Below, piece by piece: positions 1 through 8,230 of a DNA stretch of 47,112 nt. The position numbers and the translations under genes were made by a program. The stretch covers positions 1 to 47,112 of the forward strand of contig JBDTSW010000002.1 in NCBI GenBank assembly GCA_039930945.1, written 5' to 3'. Every line of letters begins with the position of its first letter. The stretch's first letter is position 1. Source of the DNA: JBDTSW01 sp039930945 (GTDB lineage Bacteria > Actinomycetota > Thermoleophilia > Solirubrobacterales > 70-9). The notes below the pieces were generated by a model. That model had not been told where the DNA came from and ran no database searches. It worked only from the letters and a program-made list of their open reading frames with translations.

Positions 1-2318
1 GGCGCCTCGTCGGCGTCGGGGAGGTGGACGACGATTCCGTCGTCCGACCAGATCGCGTCCGCCTCGAGGCCGTGTTCGGCTCGGATCCTCGCCGAGAGCG
101 CCAGCCCCCAGGCCGCGTGGACGCGCCCGCCGAAGGGGGAGAGCACGCACAGGCGCCAGTCGCCGATCTCGTCGCGGAAGCGCTCGACGACGATCGACTG
201 GTCGGAGGGGACGACGCGGGTGGCGGCCTGCTGTTCGCGCAGGTAGGCGACCAGGTTCTGGGCGGCGAGGCGGTCGAGGTCGTAGTCGGAGGCCAGTTGC
301 TCGGGGGTGGCATCGACGGCCTCGCGGGCAAACTCGCCGATCGCCCGGCCCAGCTCCGCCGGGCGGCCGACGCTGTCGCCGCGCCAGAACGGAACGGCGC
401 CGGGCACCCCCGGCGCCGGGGTGACGATCACCCGGTCGCGGGTGATTTCCTGAATCCGCCAGGTGGTCGCGCCCAAGAGGAAGGTCTGGCCCGGGCGCGC
501 CTCGTAGACCATCTCCTCGTCGAGCTCGCCGACGCGGCGGCCATCCGGAAGGTGGACCCCGTAGAGGCCGCGGTCGGGGATCGTCCCCGCGTTGGTCACT
601 GCAAGCTGGCGCGCGCCCTTGCGGCCACGGACGGTCCCGGCGGTGCGATCCCAGGCGATCCTCGGGCGAAGCTCGGCGAAGCGCTCGGAGGGATAGCGCC
701 CGTCGAGCATGTCGAGGACGTTTTCGAGCTGTTCGCGACCGAGCTCGCGGAACGACTCCGTGGCGGTGACCACGGCCTCGATCTCGTCCACGGTCCACTC
801 GGAGTCGGCGACCATCGAGACCAGGTGCTGCGCGAGCACGTCGAGCGGGTTCTGCGGGATCACCGTCTCCTCGATCTCGCCGGAGCGCATTCGCTTGGTG
901 ACCACAGCGCACTCGAGCAGGTCGGCGCGGAACTTGGGGAAGATCCGCCCCTTCGAGACCTCGCCAAGGGTGTGACCGGCGCGGCCGACGCGCTGCAGGC
1001 CGCGGGTGACCGACTTCGGCGACTCGACCTGGATCACCAGGTCGACGGCGCCCATGTCGATCCCCAGCTCCAGCGACGAGGTCGCGACCAGGCAGGGCAG
1101 CCGGCCGGACTTCAGCATCTCCTCCACCACCTGCCGCTCCTCATGAGCGAGAGAGCCGTGATGGGCGCGAGCGACCTCGACGAAGGGATCGCCCGCGGGT
1201 CCTGTCGCCGGGGAGGGGGTGCCCCCGTGGCCTGCGTGCTCGGTTGCGGGGAGCTCACGCTCTGGCTCTTCATTTGCGAGTTCGTTCAGGCGTTTGGCGA
1301 GGCGCTCGGCGGCGCGGCGGTTGTTGACAAAGATGATCGTCGAGTTGTGCTCCCGGACCAGGCGCAGCAGCTCGGGGTAGATCGCGGGCCAGATCGAGCG
1401 GGAGTTGGAGCGCCCGTCGAGGCCCTCGACGGGGTCCGCGCCGGGCGGCGAGGCGGTGTCCGCGGAGGCGCCCGGGTCGGACATGTCGTCCACCGGGACG
1501 TGGATCTTCAGGTCGAGAGCCTTGGTGCGGCCGGCGTCGACGACCTCGACCTCGCGCTTGGGGCCGACGAGGAAGCCGGCAATGCGCTCCAGCGGCCGCT
1601 GGGTGGCCGACAGTCCGATCCGTTGAATAGGTGCGGAGGACCCCGGAATACCTCCGGCGAGATCCTCCGCTTCGCGTCCGGTCTCGCCGGGTTTGGGCGC
1701 CGACGGGGCGGCAGGTTCAGCCGCAGCGTCCGCAACTTCGTTGCTAGCCCGGACGAGGTGGTCGAGGCGTTCGAGCGTGAGCGCGAGGTGGGCGCCGCGC
1801 TTGGACTGGGCGACGGCGTGGATCTCGTCAACGATCACGGCCTCGACGCCGGTGAGAATCTCGCGCGCCCCCGAGGTGATCATCAGGTAGAGCGACTCGG
1901 GGGTGGTGATGAGGATGTCCGGCGGCTTGCGACGCATCGCCTGGCGTTCGCGCTGGGGCGTGTCGCCGGTGCGAAGGCCGACCGAGATCGGCGCCCCGAT
2001 CGCCTTCAGCGGCGCTCTCAGGTTGCGCTCGATGTCATACGAGAGCGCCTTCAGCGGGGAGACGTAGACGAGACGAACGCCCGCGCCGAGGCGGTCGAAC
2101 TCACGCGAGAGCTTGTCGATCCCCCAGAGGAAGGCCGCCAGGGTCTTGCCAGATCCGGTGGGCGCGCAGATCAGCGTGTTCGCCCCTGAGGTGATCGCCG
2201 GCCAGCCCTGCGCCTGGGCCGGCGTCGGCGCCTCGAAGGAGGCCTCGAACCAGCGCCTGACCGGCTCGGAGAACGGCGTCAGGGGTGATTCAGCACTCTG
2301 TTTTTCACGGGTGGCCAA
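1..2318 (-). CDS. lhr: Lhr-type DEAD/DEAH superfamily 2 helicase, C-terminus outside the window
   Basis: ATP-dependent 3'-5' nucleic-acid helicase of the Lhr core family, expected to act in DNA repair. The 772 visible residues carry Walker A (APTGSGKT, near 2145-2170), the DEIH box (VIVDEIHA, near 1810-1835), the SAT motif (IGLSATQRPLERI, near 1590-1620), ATSSLELGIDMGAVDLVIQ and QRVGRAGH (near 980-1110), and the Lhr hallmarks VGELDEEMVYE and VIVTPAPG downstream. The reading frame is open to base 1, so the C-terminus is missing. No ATG is available upstream of the helicase motifs. The TTG at 2318 is chosen because a TAGACT hexamer lies 7 bases before it. Two segments look inserted: about 35 residues between motifs II and III, and a Pro/Gly-rich stretch after motif IV. 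Both carry palindromic repeats described separately. Family assignment is firm; the start is inferred. Confidence 0.9.
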   Translation of the reverse strand, partial: MATREKQSAESPLTPFSEPVRRWFEASFEAPTPAQAQGWPAITSGANTLICAPTGSGKTLAAFLWGIDKLSREFDRLGAGVRLVYVSPLKALSYDIERNLRAPLKAIGAPISVGLRTGDTPQRERQAMRRKPPDILITTPESLYLMITSGAREILTGVEAVIVDEIHAVAQSKRGAHLALTLERLDHLVRASNEVADAAAEPAAPSAPKPGETGREAEDLAGGIPGSSAPIQRIGLSATQRPLERIAGFLVGPKREVEVVDAGRTKALDLKIHVPVDDMSDPGASADTASPPGADPVEGLDGRSNSRSIWPAIYPELLRLVREHNSTIIFVNNRRAAERLAKRLNELANEEPERELPATEHAGHGGTPSPATGPAGDPFVEVARAHHGSLAHEERQVVEEMLKSGRLPCLVATSSLELGIDMGAVDLVIQVESPKSVTRGLQRVGRAGHTLGEVSKGRIFPKFRADLLECAVVTKRMRSGEIEETVIPQNPLDVLAQHLVSMVADSEWTVDEIEAVVTATESFRELGREQLENVLDMLDGRYPSERFAELRPRIAWDRTAGTVRGRKGARQLAVTNAGTIPDRGLYGVHLPDGRRVGELDEEMVYEARPGQTFLLGATTWRIQEITRDRVIVTPAPGVPGAVPFWRGDSVGRPAELGRAIGEFAREAVDATPEQLASDYDLDRLAAQNLVAYLREQQAATRVVPSDQSIVVERFRDEIGDWRLCVLSPFGGRVHAAWGLALSARIRAEHGLEADAIWSDDGIVVHLPDADEA
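1193..1230. repeat. Family B repeat copy, in frame inside lhr
   Basis: Bases 1193-1212 are identical to 8686-8705 in the MBL-fold gene. Here the shared segment is followed by a short hairpin, GGGGG (1215-1219) and CCCCC (1222-1226). On the minus strand it is read in the same frame in both genes and gives the peptide PATGPA. It falls in a variable linker between helicase motif IV and the RAHHGS segment. Confidence 0.75.
1654..1702. repeat. Family A palindromic repeat copy, in frame inside lhr
   Basis: A 9-base stem, CCGGCGAGA (1654-1662) with TCTCGCCGG (1682-1690), encloses a 19-base centre identical to the copy at 18226-18274. Identity continues through 1702 with one mismatch, and weaker similarity runs to about 1725. 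Translated on minus, it adds a hydrophilic segment including GETGREAEDLAGG between helicase motifs II and III without breaking the frame. Confidence 0.85.
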
Positions 2319-2325
2319 CCCGTCG

Positions 2326-2331
2326 AGTCTA
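2326..2331 (-). promoter_or_regulatory. -10 hexamer TAGACT for lhr
   Basis: TAGACT on minus, 7 bases before the TTG at 2318, fitting a leaderless start. It sits inside a small palindrome, GAGTC-tacg-GACTC. No clear -35 is visible. Confidence 0.45.
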
Positions 2332-2371
2332 CGGACTCGGCCGGGTCTACCCGGACGGCCTTGCGGGCCTC

Positions 2372-3367
2372 TCAGCCGAGTGCGCGCCCGTACTGGCGCT
2401 CGTAGTAGGAACGGTACTCCCCCGAGCGGATCGGGCCCCACCAGGCCTCGTTGTCGCGATACCAGGAGACGGTCCGCTCGATCCCCTCGCCGAAGGACAC
2501 GGCGGGCTCCCAGCCCAGCTCCGAGCGCAGCTTCTCCGACGCCAGCGAGTAGCGGCGGTCGTGGCCCGGGCGGTCGGCCACGTACTCGATCAGGGATTCG
2601 TCACGCCCGGTCAGCTCCAGGATCCGGCGCACGACGTCGATGTTGGCGAGCTCGTCGGGCCCGCCGACGTTATAGACCTGGCCGGCGATGCCGCGCTTGA
2701 GCGCCAGGTCGATGGCGGCGGCGAAGTCGTCCACGTACAGCCAGTTGCGCACCTGCATGCCGTCGCCGTAGACCGGCAGCGGGTCGCCGGCAAGCGCGTT
2801 CAGCGCGCCCAGCGGGATCAGCTTCTCCGGGTGCTGGCGGGGGCCGTAGTTGTTGGAGGCGCGGACGATCAGCGCGTCGGCGCCGTAGGTGTGGTGGAAG
2901 GCGCCGACGATCAGGTCGCCCCCGGCCTTGGACGCCGAGTACGGCGAGGACGGGTCCAGCGGCGAGGACTCGGTGAACGAGCCCGACTCGATCGAGCCGT
3001 AGACCTCGTCGGTCGAGACCTGCAGGTGGCGCACGCCGGCGGCGCGGGCGGCCTCGAGCAGGACGAAGGTGCCGAAGATATCGGTCTGGATGAACTCGCC
3101 GGGCGAGTGGATCGAGCGGTCCACGTGGGATTCCGCGGCGAAGTTGACGACAGCGTCGCAGCCCTCCAGCGCGGCGGCGACCGCCTCCGCGTCGGCGATG
3201 TCGCCCTCGACCAGCTCGCAGTGCTCGAGTCCCTCGAGGTTTTCCCGCCGGCCCGCGTAGGTGAGCTTGTCGAGCACGCGGACGGACCCGCCGGGGTCCG
3301 CCCCGAGCCGGTGGCGGACGAAGGCCGAGCCGATGAAGCCGGCACCGCCGGCGACCAGGACCCTCAC
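2372..3367 (-). CDS. rmlB: dTDP-glucose 4,6-dehydratase
   Basis: Second enzyme of dTDP-L-rhamnose synthesis: converts dTDP-glucose to dTDP-4-keto-6-deoxyglucose with bound NAD. The 331-residue protein begins with the NAD-binding GGAGFIGS. It continues with NFAAESHVDRSI, the catalytic STDEVYGSI segment and YSASKAGGD (Tyr-x-x-x-Lys), then RASNNYGPRQ and the substrate-binding YVADRPGHDRRY. All are typical of RmlB. The open frame runs further upstream, but that extension reads over rmlD and is not RmlB-like. The GTG at 3367 is chosen because it overlaps the rmlD stop (GTGA), matching the coupling elsewhere in this operon. It is the last rml gene before lhr. No rmlC lies in the window. Confidence 0.93.
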   Translation of the reverse strand: MRVLVAGGAGFIGSAFVRHRLGADPGGSVRVLDKLTYAGRRENLEGLEHCELVEGDIADAEAVAAALEGCDAVVNFAAESHVDRSIHSPGEFIQTDIFGTFVLLEAARAAGVRHLQVSTDEVYGSIESGSFTESSPLDPSSPYSASKAGGDLIVGAFHHTYGADALIVRASNNYGPRQHPEKLIPLGALNALAGDPLPVYGDGMQVRNWLYVDDFAAAIDLALKRGIAGQVYNVGGPDELANIDVVRRILELTGRDESLIEYVADRPGHDRRYSLASEKLRSELGWEPAVSFGEGIERTVSWYRDNEAWWGPIRSGEYRSYYERQYGRALG

Positions 3368-4248
3368 GTCTGTCCCGCCGCCTCGGCGGCATGGTCGCGC
3401 TCTGCCATGTACTCGGCCAGCGCAACCCGCCAGTTCGGCAGCACCACGGGATCGGGTCGCTCGCTGGCCAGGACGGAGTAGGCGGGTCGCGGCGCGGGTC
3501 GCCCGAGCATCTCCGTGCGCGCCGCCATCACCCGGGTCTCGAGGCCCCCCTGATCGAAGATCTCCTGCGCGAACTCGAACCACGAGCAGGAGCCACTGCC
3601 GCTGACGTGGTGGATCCCGTAGTCGTCGGACTCGGCCAGCAGCGCGATCGCCCCCGCCAGGTGGCGGGTGTAGGTGGGCGAGCCGACCTGATCGGAGACG
3701 ACGAGCACCTCCGGCTGCTCGGCGCCGATCCGCAGCATCGTCTCGATGAAGTTCGCCCCGCCCGTCCCGAACAGCCAGGCGCTGCGCACGATCATGTGCC
3801 GGGAGTTGGCGACAGCGACGGAGGTCTCGCCGGCTAGCTTCGAGCGCCCGTAGGTCGAGAGCGGGTGCGCCAGGTCCGACTCGACGTAGGGGGAGCCCTT
3901 GGTGCCGTCGAAGACGTAGTCGCTGGACGGGTAGACGATCGACGCCCCCACCGTTCCCGCCGCAACCGCGAGCAGGCCGGCCCCCGTGTCGTTGACCTCC
4001 ATCGCCGCGCGCTCGTGCGCCTCGGCGCCGTCGACGTCGGTCCAGGCGGCGCAGTCGACGATCACGTCGGGGCGCAGCCGGGAAACGTAGGCGTCGACCC
4101 AGGGTCCGTCGGTGACGTCGAGGTCGCGGCGGGCAAGCCCGACCACGTCGTGGCCGCGGCGCTCACAGGCCTCGACCACGTCGCGACCGAGCATCCCGCC
4201 GGCGCCGGTGACCAGCACCCTGGTTCGCGTCTCGCCGCGATCGCTCAT
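3364..4248 (-). CDS. rmlD: dTDP-4-dehydrorhamnose reductase
   Basis: Last step of dTDP-L-rhamnose synthesis: NAD(P)H reduction of dTDP-4-keto-rhamnose. The 294-residue extended SDR has the nucleotide-binding TGAGGMLGRD, the conserved CAAWTDVDGAE, YPSSDYVFDG, and the catalytic YGRSKLAGE. It ends with SDQVGSPTYT and the C-terminal substrate region. The stop overlaps the rmlB start (GTGA) and the start overlaps the rmlA stop (ATGA), so rmlA-rmlD-rmlB are probably translationally coupled. Length is normal for the family. Confidence 0.93.
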   Translation of the reverse strand: MSDRGETRTRVLVTGAGGMLGRDVVEACERRGHDVVGLARRDLDVTDGPWVDAYVSRLRPDVIVDCAAWTDVDGAEAHERAAMEVNDTGAGLLAVAAGTVGASIVYPSSDYVFDGTKGSPYVESDLAHPLSTYGRSKLAGETSVAVANSRHMIVRSAWLFGTGGANFIETMLRIGAEQPEVLVVSDQVGSPTYTRHLAGAIALLAESDDYGIHHVSGSGSCSWFEFAQEIFDQGGLETRVMAARTEMLGRPAPRPAYSVLASERPDPVVLPNWRVALAEYMAERDHAAEAAGQT

Positions 4249-5318
4249 GGGATCTGGATCTCGGAGTTGTCGCCGACGATCATCCGCAAGGTCTTCGGCA
4301 CGCCCTCGCCGCGGGTCAGCCTGACGTTGCGGCCCAGCAGGCTCGCCTCCATCCGCGCCTCGAGGTCGGTCACGCTCGAGCCCTGAAGCAGGATCGAGTG
4401 CTCGACCTCGCAGCGCTCGACCGTGACATCTCGGTCGAGCGAGGTGTAGGGGCCGATGTAGGCGTCACGGACCACCGCTCCCTCACCGATGATCGCCGGC
4501 CCGCGCACCGTTGAGCGCACGAGCATGGCTCCGGGCGCGATCGCCACCTTGCCCTCGACCTTGGAGTCGGTCAACTCGCCTTCGACCCGGCGCTCGATCT
4601 CGTCCAGCACCAGCCGGTTGGCTTCGAGCATGTCGGCGAGCTGCCCGGTGTCCTTCCACCAGCCGGTGACGGTGTGGCTCTCGACGCTGCGGCCGCCGTC
4701 GATCAGGGTCTGGATCGCGTCGGTGATCTCGAGCTCGCCGCGCCAGGAGGGCTCGATCCGTTTCGCCGCCTCGAAGATCCGCGGGCCGAACATGTAGACG
4801 CCGACCAGCGCCATCTCGGACGGCGGATCCTTCGGCTTCTCGACCAGCCGCACGACGCGCTCGCCGTCGAGCTCGGCGACACCGTAGTTGCCGGGGTCGG
4901 GGACGCGGGTCAGCAGGATCAGCGCGTCGGGCTCGGACGAGCGGAAGCGCTGGACCAGGTCGGTGATGCCGTCGCGCAGCAGGTTGTCGCCCAGATACAT
5001 CACGAAGCGGGCACCCGAGAGGAACTCCTCGGCGGTCAGCAGCGCGTGCGCCAGGCCCAGGGGCTGGTCTTGGGGGATGAAGGTGACGGTGGCCCCCAAG
5101 GCCGAGCCGTCGCCGACCGCCTCGCGGATCTCGTCGCCGGTCTCCGGAGCGATGATGATGCCGATCTCCTTGATTCCCGCCGCCACCAGGGCCTCGATCC
5201 CGTAGAAGAGCACGGGCTTGTTGGCAACCGGCACGAGTTGCTTGGCGGAGGTGTGGGTTATCGGGCGCAGCCGGGTCCCGGCACCGCCCGAGAGGATCAG
5301 GCCCCGGAGGTTCTCCAT
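4245..5318 (-). CDS. rmlA: Glucose-1-phosphate thymidylyltransferase, long form
   Basis: Makes dTDP-glucose from glucose-1-phosphate and dTTP. The 357 residues start with the nucleotidyltransferase signature LSGGAGTRLRPIT, followed by SAKQLVPVANKP and MYLGDNLL. After about residue 240 there is a left-handed beta-helix region with hexapeptide-like repeats (IAPGAMLVRSTV, AIIGEGAVV). This matches the long RmlA form (StrD-like) rather than the roughly 290-residue RmlA1. The ATG at 5318 is chosen because family homology starts there; the frame upstream is a shadow. TAGCCT lies 7 bases before it and shares bases with the stop of the preceding gene, so rml transcription may begin here. Confidence 0.92.
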   Translation of the reverse strand: MENLRGLILSGGAGTRLRPITHTSAKQLVPVANKPVLFYGIEALVAAGIKEIGIIIAPETGDEIREAVGDGSALGATVTFIPQDQPLGLAHALLTAEEFLSGARFVMYLGDNLLRDGITDLVQRFRSSEPDALILLTRVPDPGNYGVAELDGERVVRLVEKPKDPPSEMALVGVYMFGPRIFEAAKRIEPSWRGELEITDAIQTLIDGGRSVESHTVTGWWKDTGQLADMLEANRLVLDEIERRVEGELTDSKVEGKVAIAPGAMLVRSTVRGPAIIGEGAVVRDAYIGPYTSLDRDVTVERCEVEHSILLQGSSVTDLEARMEASLLGRNVRLTRGEGVPKTLRMIVGDNSEIQIP

Positions 5319-5325
5319 CGGCGAG

Positions 5326-5331
5326 AGGCTA
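5326..5331 (-). promoter_or_regulatory. -10 hexamer TAGCCT for rmlA, shared with the upstream stop codon
   Basis: TAGCCT on minus, 7 bases before the rmlA ATG. Its first three bases (5331-5329) are the TAG stop of the PNPOx-fold gene. Confidence 0.55.
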
Positions 5332-5796
5332 GTAGGTGCCGCCCAGCTTCGAGTGATCCCAGGAGGCCACGCGAACGGGCTCGAAGCTGATCGCCACCCG
5401 CTTCGGTGCCTGCGCCCGCAGCGCCTCGGCCGCGTCGCCCTCCACCGAATCAATCCCCTCGGCGTAGCGGACGGTGAGCTCTTTGGCGAACTCGAAGACG
5501 GTGTCGAAGTCGCGGTGCAGGGTGGCCTCGGCCTCGACCTCGATGCCGCGCAGCTCGGCGTACTCGGTGCCCGTCTCGATCAGCAGGGTGGCGCGAGGGT
5601 CGCGCTCGAGGTTGCGGACCTTCTGCGACTTGGCGTAGGTCCAGATCCAGATGCGCCCGTCGCGCGGCACGTACCAGAGCGGCATCGAGTGCGGCCAACC
5701 GCGGGGGCCGTGGGTGGAGACGATGACCACACGCTCGGCCTCGAGCAGCTCCAGCTGCTCGGACTCGGTCAGGACTATCTGGTCGCGCCTGCTCAA
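5329..5796 (-). CDS. PNPOx-fold FMN/F420-binding protein
   Basis: 155-residue single-domain protein of the pyridoxamine-phosphate-oxidase-like split-barrel superfamily, which binds FMN or F420 and carries out redox chemistry. Visible features are VVIVSTHGPRGWPHSMPLWY near the N-terminus, WTYAKSQKVRNLERDPRATLLIE (binding-site Lys and Arg) and a C-terminal PKRVAISFEPVRVASWD strand. In actinobacteria such proteins are often F420-dependent reductases, but the cofactor cannot be decided from sequence alone. The proposed start is TTG at 5796, overlapping the stop of the penicillin-acylase gene (TTGA). No ATG or GTG fits the homologous N-terminus. The substrate is unknown. Confidence 0.8.
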   Translation of the reverse strand: MSRRDQIVLTESEQLELLEAERVVIVSTHGPRGWPHSMPLWYVPRDGRIWIWTYAKSQKVRNLERDPRATLLIETGTEYAELRGIEVEAEATLHRDFDTVFEFAKELTVRYAEGIDSVEGDAAEALRAQAPKRVAISFEPVRVASWDHSKLGGTY

Positions 5797-8213
5797 GCGG
5801 GCCCCGACGCTCCCGGACGCGAAACGGAGGAGGAGGCGGGCAGTAGTTGCAGCAGCTCCCAGGGGCCCTCGCCGGTCATCGCCTGGGTCCGCCCCGCCGC
5901 CCAGCGGGCCTGCAGATCGTCGTAGTGGGGGCTGCCCGGATGCCCGGACTGCCCGGTGAACTGCTGCCAGCGCGAGCGTTCGGGGGCCTGGGGGTCGGCG
6001 ACGATCCGCCAGCAGGGCGCCCAGATCGCGGCGAAGGGATCGTTCGGGTCCCAGCCCACCTGCGAGACGGTCTCCTGGGCGCCGCCGACCTCGACGGTAC
6101 GGCTGAAGATCCGGCGCAGCAGCGGGTTGGCGCCGCCGAGCCCGTGCGCGAAGTGGATCGCGTGGACCCGGCCCCAGCGCCAGCGCTCGGGATCGTCGCC
6201 AAAGCGGTCGGCCAAGTCGTCGATCGCGCCGCGCAGCGAGTCCAGCGCGAGCTCGTCCCAGGAGCCGCCGATCAGCCCCTCGTCGCCCTCCTCCCAGAGG
6301 CCGAGAAGGTGTGACTGCCAGCGCCAGGGCGAGGTGATGTGGGAGAGGAAGCCGTTGTCGGCGCGGTCGAGCCAGCGCTCGGCCAGGTCGCGGTCGCCGA
6401 TCGCGGCCCGGGCCACCTCGCGCGCGAAGCGCAGCGTGAACGCCTGGTAGATCGTCGCCGCGATCGAGTCGGGGCTCATCCGGCAATCCCAGCTTCGCAA
6501 GCGCTCGATCGCCGCGGTCTCGCGCTGGTCGCGAGCGGCGAGCCTGACCAGGCGGCCGACCGTCTCGACCCCCGGGATCGAGTGCTGGTCGAGCTGCATC
6601 GCGGCGAAGTCGTCGAGGTCGAGCTCGGCCGCGGCCTCGATCAGCTCGGAGATCCGGCGGGCGCGGTAGCCGTCGAGGTAGTCCGAGGAGACGTGATGGG
6701 GAAAGCCCGCAGGCGTGATCCGGTTGTTGGCGGTGACCACGTAGCCCGCGTCGGGGTCGGTCAACTCGGGCTGCTCGGAGTAGGGCACCCAGCCGTCCCA
6801 CTCGTGTTCGCCGGTCCACCCGGGCTTGGGCAGATCGGGGCAGGCCCCGCGGCGCTTGGGCAGGCGACCCAGCGTCTTGTAGCCGATCGATCCCTGGCGG
6901 TCGGCCCAGACGAGGTTCGAGACCGGCATCGCCACGTCGCCCAGGTGAGCGACCGCGTCCGGCCCGCTTGAGTAGTCGAGCATCGCGAAGCTGGCGGAGC
7001 TGACGCCGGGGAAGCGCAGGCCCGACCAGCTCAGGGCAAGCGGCTCGTACTCATCGGCGCCGAGCGCGGAGTTGACCAGCGGACCGTGGTGCGTCTCGCG
7101 GACCACCAGCCGCTCCGGGTCCCGGCCCTTGACCTCGATCTCCTCCTCGATCAGGGCCAGCGGCCGGGCCTCGCCCTCGAACTCATAGCTATCGCCGGTC
7201 ACCCGCTCGACGAACAGGTCCATCACATCCGCCATCGCGTTTGTAAAGGTCCAGACGACGTCGTTGTTCTGGCCGAAGGTGACACCCGGCAGCCCGGGAA
7301 GCGAGGCGCCGCGGGCGAAGCGGTCGTCGCGGTACAGCGCCAGCTGGTAGGTCACCCCCGGCATGCTCGGCGGCAGGTGTGGGTCGCCGGCGATCAGCGG
7401 CCCCGAGGTCGCGGAGCGATCGGCCGAGATCGCCCAGTTGTTCGAGCCGGTGGCCTCGAGCGCAAAGCCGAGCTCGCCCCGCAGCCGCCCGATCTGCTCG
7501 GCCATCGCCAGCCCGTCGCCCCCGTACGGCTCACCCGGCGTCAGCACCACCGGGTTGCCCTCGGGATAGCCCGGATCGAGCTTTGCCGCCAGCTCGGCCC
7601 CGAGGTCGCGCGCCATCTCCGCGCGCAGCAGCTCGCGCTCCCAGTTGGTCGAGAGCCCGAAGGCGAGCAGCTTCGCGACCGCCAGCGAGTCGGCCGGCGT
7701 CCACGGCTCGAAGGAAATCCGCAGCAGCTGGAACTCCGGCGGCGGGGCCGCGGCGGCCTCGGCGGCGGCGTTGATGCCGGCGCTGTAGGCCGCGAGGCCA
7801 TCGGCGACAACCGGGACCAGCTCCTGCTGTTCGGCGAGCGCTCGGCGCCGCAACCCCAGGGTGCGCATGAAGCGGTCGGCCGCGAGGCTCTCGGCGCCGC
7901 CGAACTCAGCGATCCTTCCCGCCGCCGCCCGCCGGTAGAGGTCGAGCTGCCAGAGGCGATCCTGGCCAAGGCAGAAACCCTGGGCGAACCACAGGTCGGC
8001 GGCGCTGCGAGCGCGCACGTGCGGTACGCCCCAGCGGTCGCGGCTGATCTCGACCGGCGCCTCCGGCCCCCGCACCCGCAAGCGGCCCTCGGTCCGCGGC
8101 AGCGGGCGGGTGAGAAGCTGCCAGCGCAGGGCGGCCAGGGCCGCCGCCGACAGCGCCGCGAACCCGGCCGTGAACAGCCCGGCTCCACGAAGGACCTTGC
8201 TGTCGAGAGCCAT
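5793..8213 (-). CDS. Penicillin acylase family (S45) N-terminal-nucleophile hydrolase
   Basis: 806-residue hydrolase that cleaves amide bonds of small acylated molecules; family members include penicillin acylase, AHL acylase and cephalosporin acylase. An N-terminal hydrophobic segment (about residues 10-30) should export or anchor it. The alpha region contains ISRDRWGVPHVRA and FAQGFCLGQDRLWQLD. The autocatalytic cleavage site is GSNNW, which makes Ser257 the nucleophile of the beta chain, followed by LIAGDPHLPPSMPG and VTFGQNNDVVWTFTNAMAD. The ATG at 8213 precedes the membrane segment; the longer frame upstream reads through the MBL gene. Acyl specificity cannot be inferred; acyl-homoserine-lactone or lipid amides are alternatives. 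Confidence 0.9.
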   Translation of the reverse strand: MALDSKVLRGAGLFTAGFAALSAAALAALRWQLLTRPLPRTEGRLRVRGPEAPVEISRDRWGVPHVRARSAADLWFAQGFCLGQDRLWQLDLYRRAAAGRIAEFGGAESLAADRFMRTLGLRRRALAEQQELVPVVADGLAAYSAGINAAAEAAAAPPPEFQLLRISFEPWTPADSLAVAKLLAFGLSTNWERELLRAEMARDLGAELAAKLDPGYPEGNPVVLTPGEPYGGDGLAMAEQIGRLRGELGFALEATGSNNWAISADRSATSGPLIAGDPHLPPSMPGVTYQLALYRDDRFARGASLPGLPGVTFGQNNDVVWTFTNAMADVMDLFVERVTGDSYEFEGEARPLALIEEEIEVKGRDPERLVVRETHHGPLVNSALGADEYEPLALSWSGLRFPGVSSASFAMLDYSSGPDAVAHLGDVAMPVSNLVWADRQGSIGYKTLGRLPKRRGACPDLPKPGWTGEHEWDGWVPYSEQPELTDPDAGYVVTANNRITPAGFPHHVSSDYLDGYRARRISELIEAAAELDLDDFAAMQLDQHSIPGVETVGRLVRLAARDQRETAAIERLRSWDCRMSPDSIAATIYQAFTLRFAREVARAAIGDRDLAERWLDRADNGFLSHITSPWRWQSHLLGLWEEGDEGLIGGSWDELALDSLRGAIDDLADRFGDDPERWRWGRVHAIHFAHGLGGANPLLRRIFSRTVEVGGAQETVSQVGWDPNDPFAAIWAPCWRIVADPQAPERSRWQQFTGQSGHPGSPHYDDLQARWAAGRTQAMTGEGPWELLQLLPASSSVSRPGASGPA

Positions 8214-8230
8214 CGCGAAGTGATTATCGG

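Noticed and set aside
24..2189. Long plus-strand open frame across lhr
   Set aside because: High-GC shadow of the minus-strand helicase; its product has no domain features while the minus frame has all the Lhr motifs.
5329..6819. 496-residue open frame joining the PNPOx protein to upstream sequence
   Set aside because: The part upstream of 5796 is a shadow of the acylase gene; only the 5329-5796 part shows homology.
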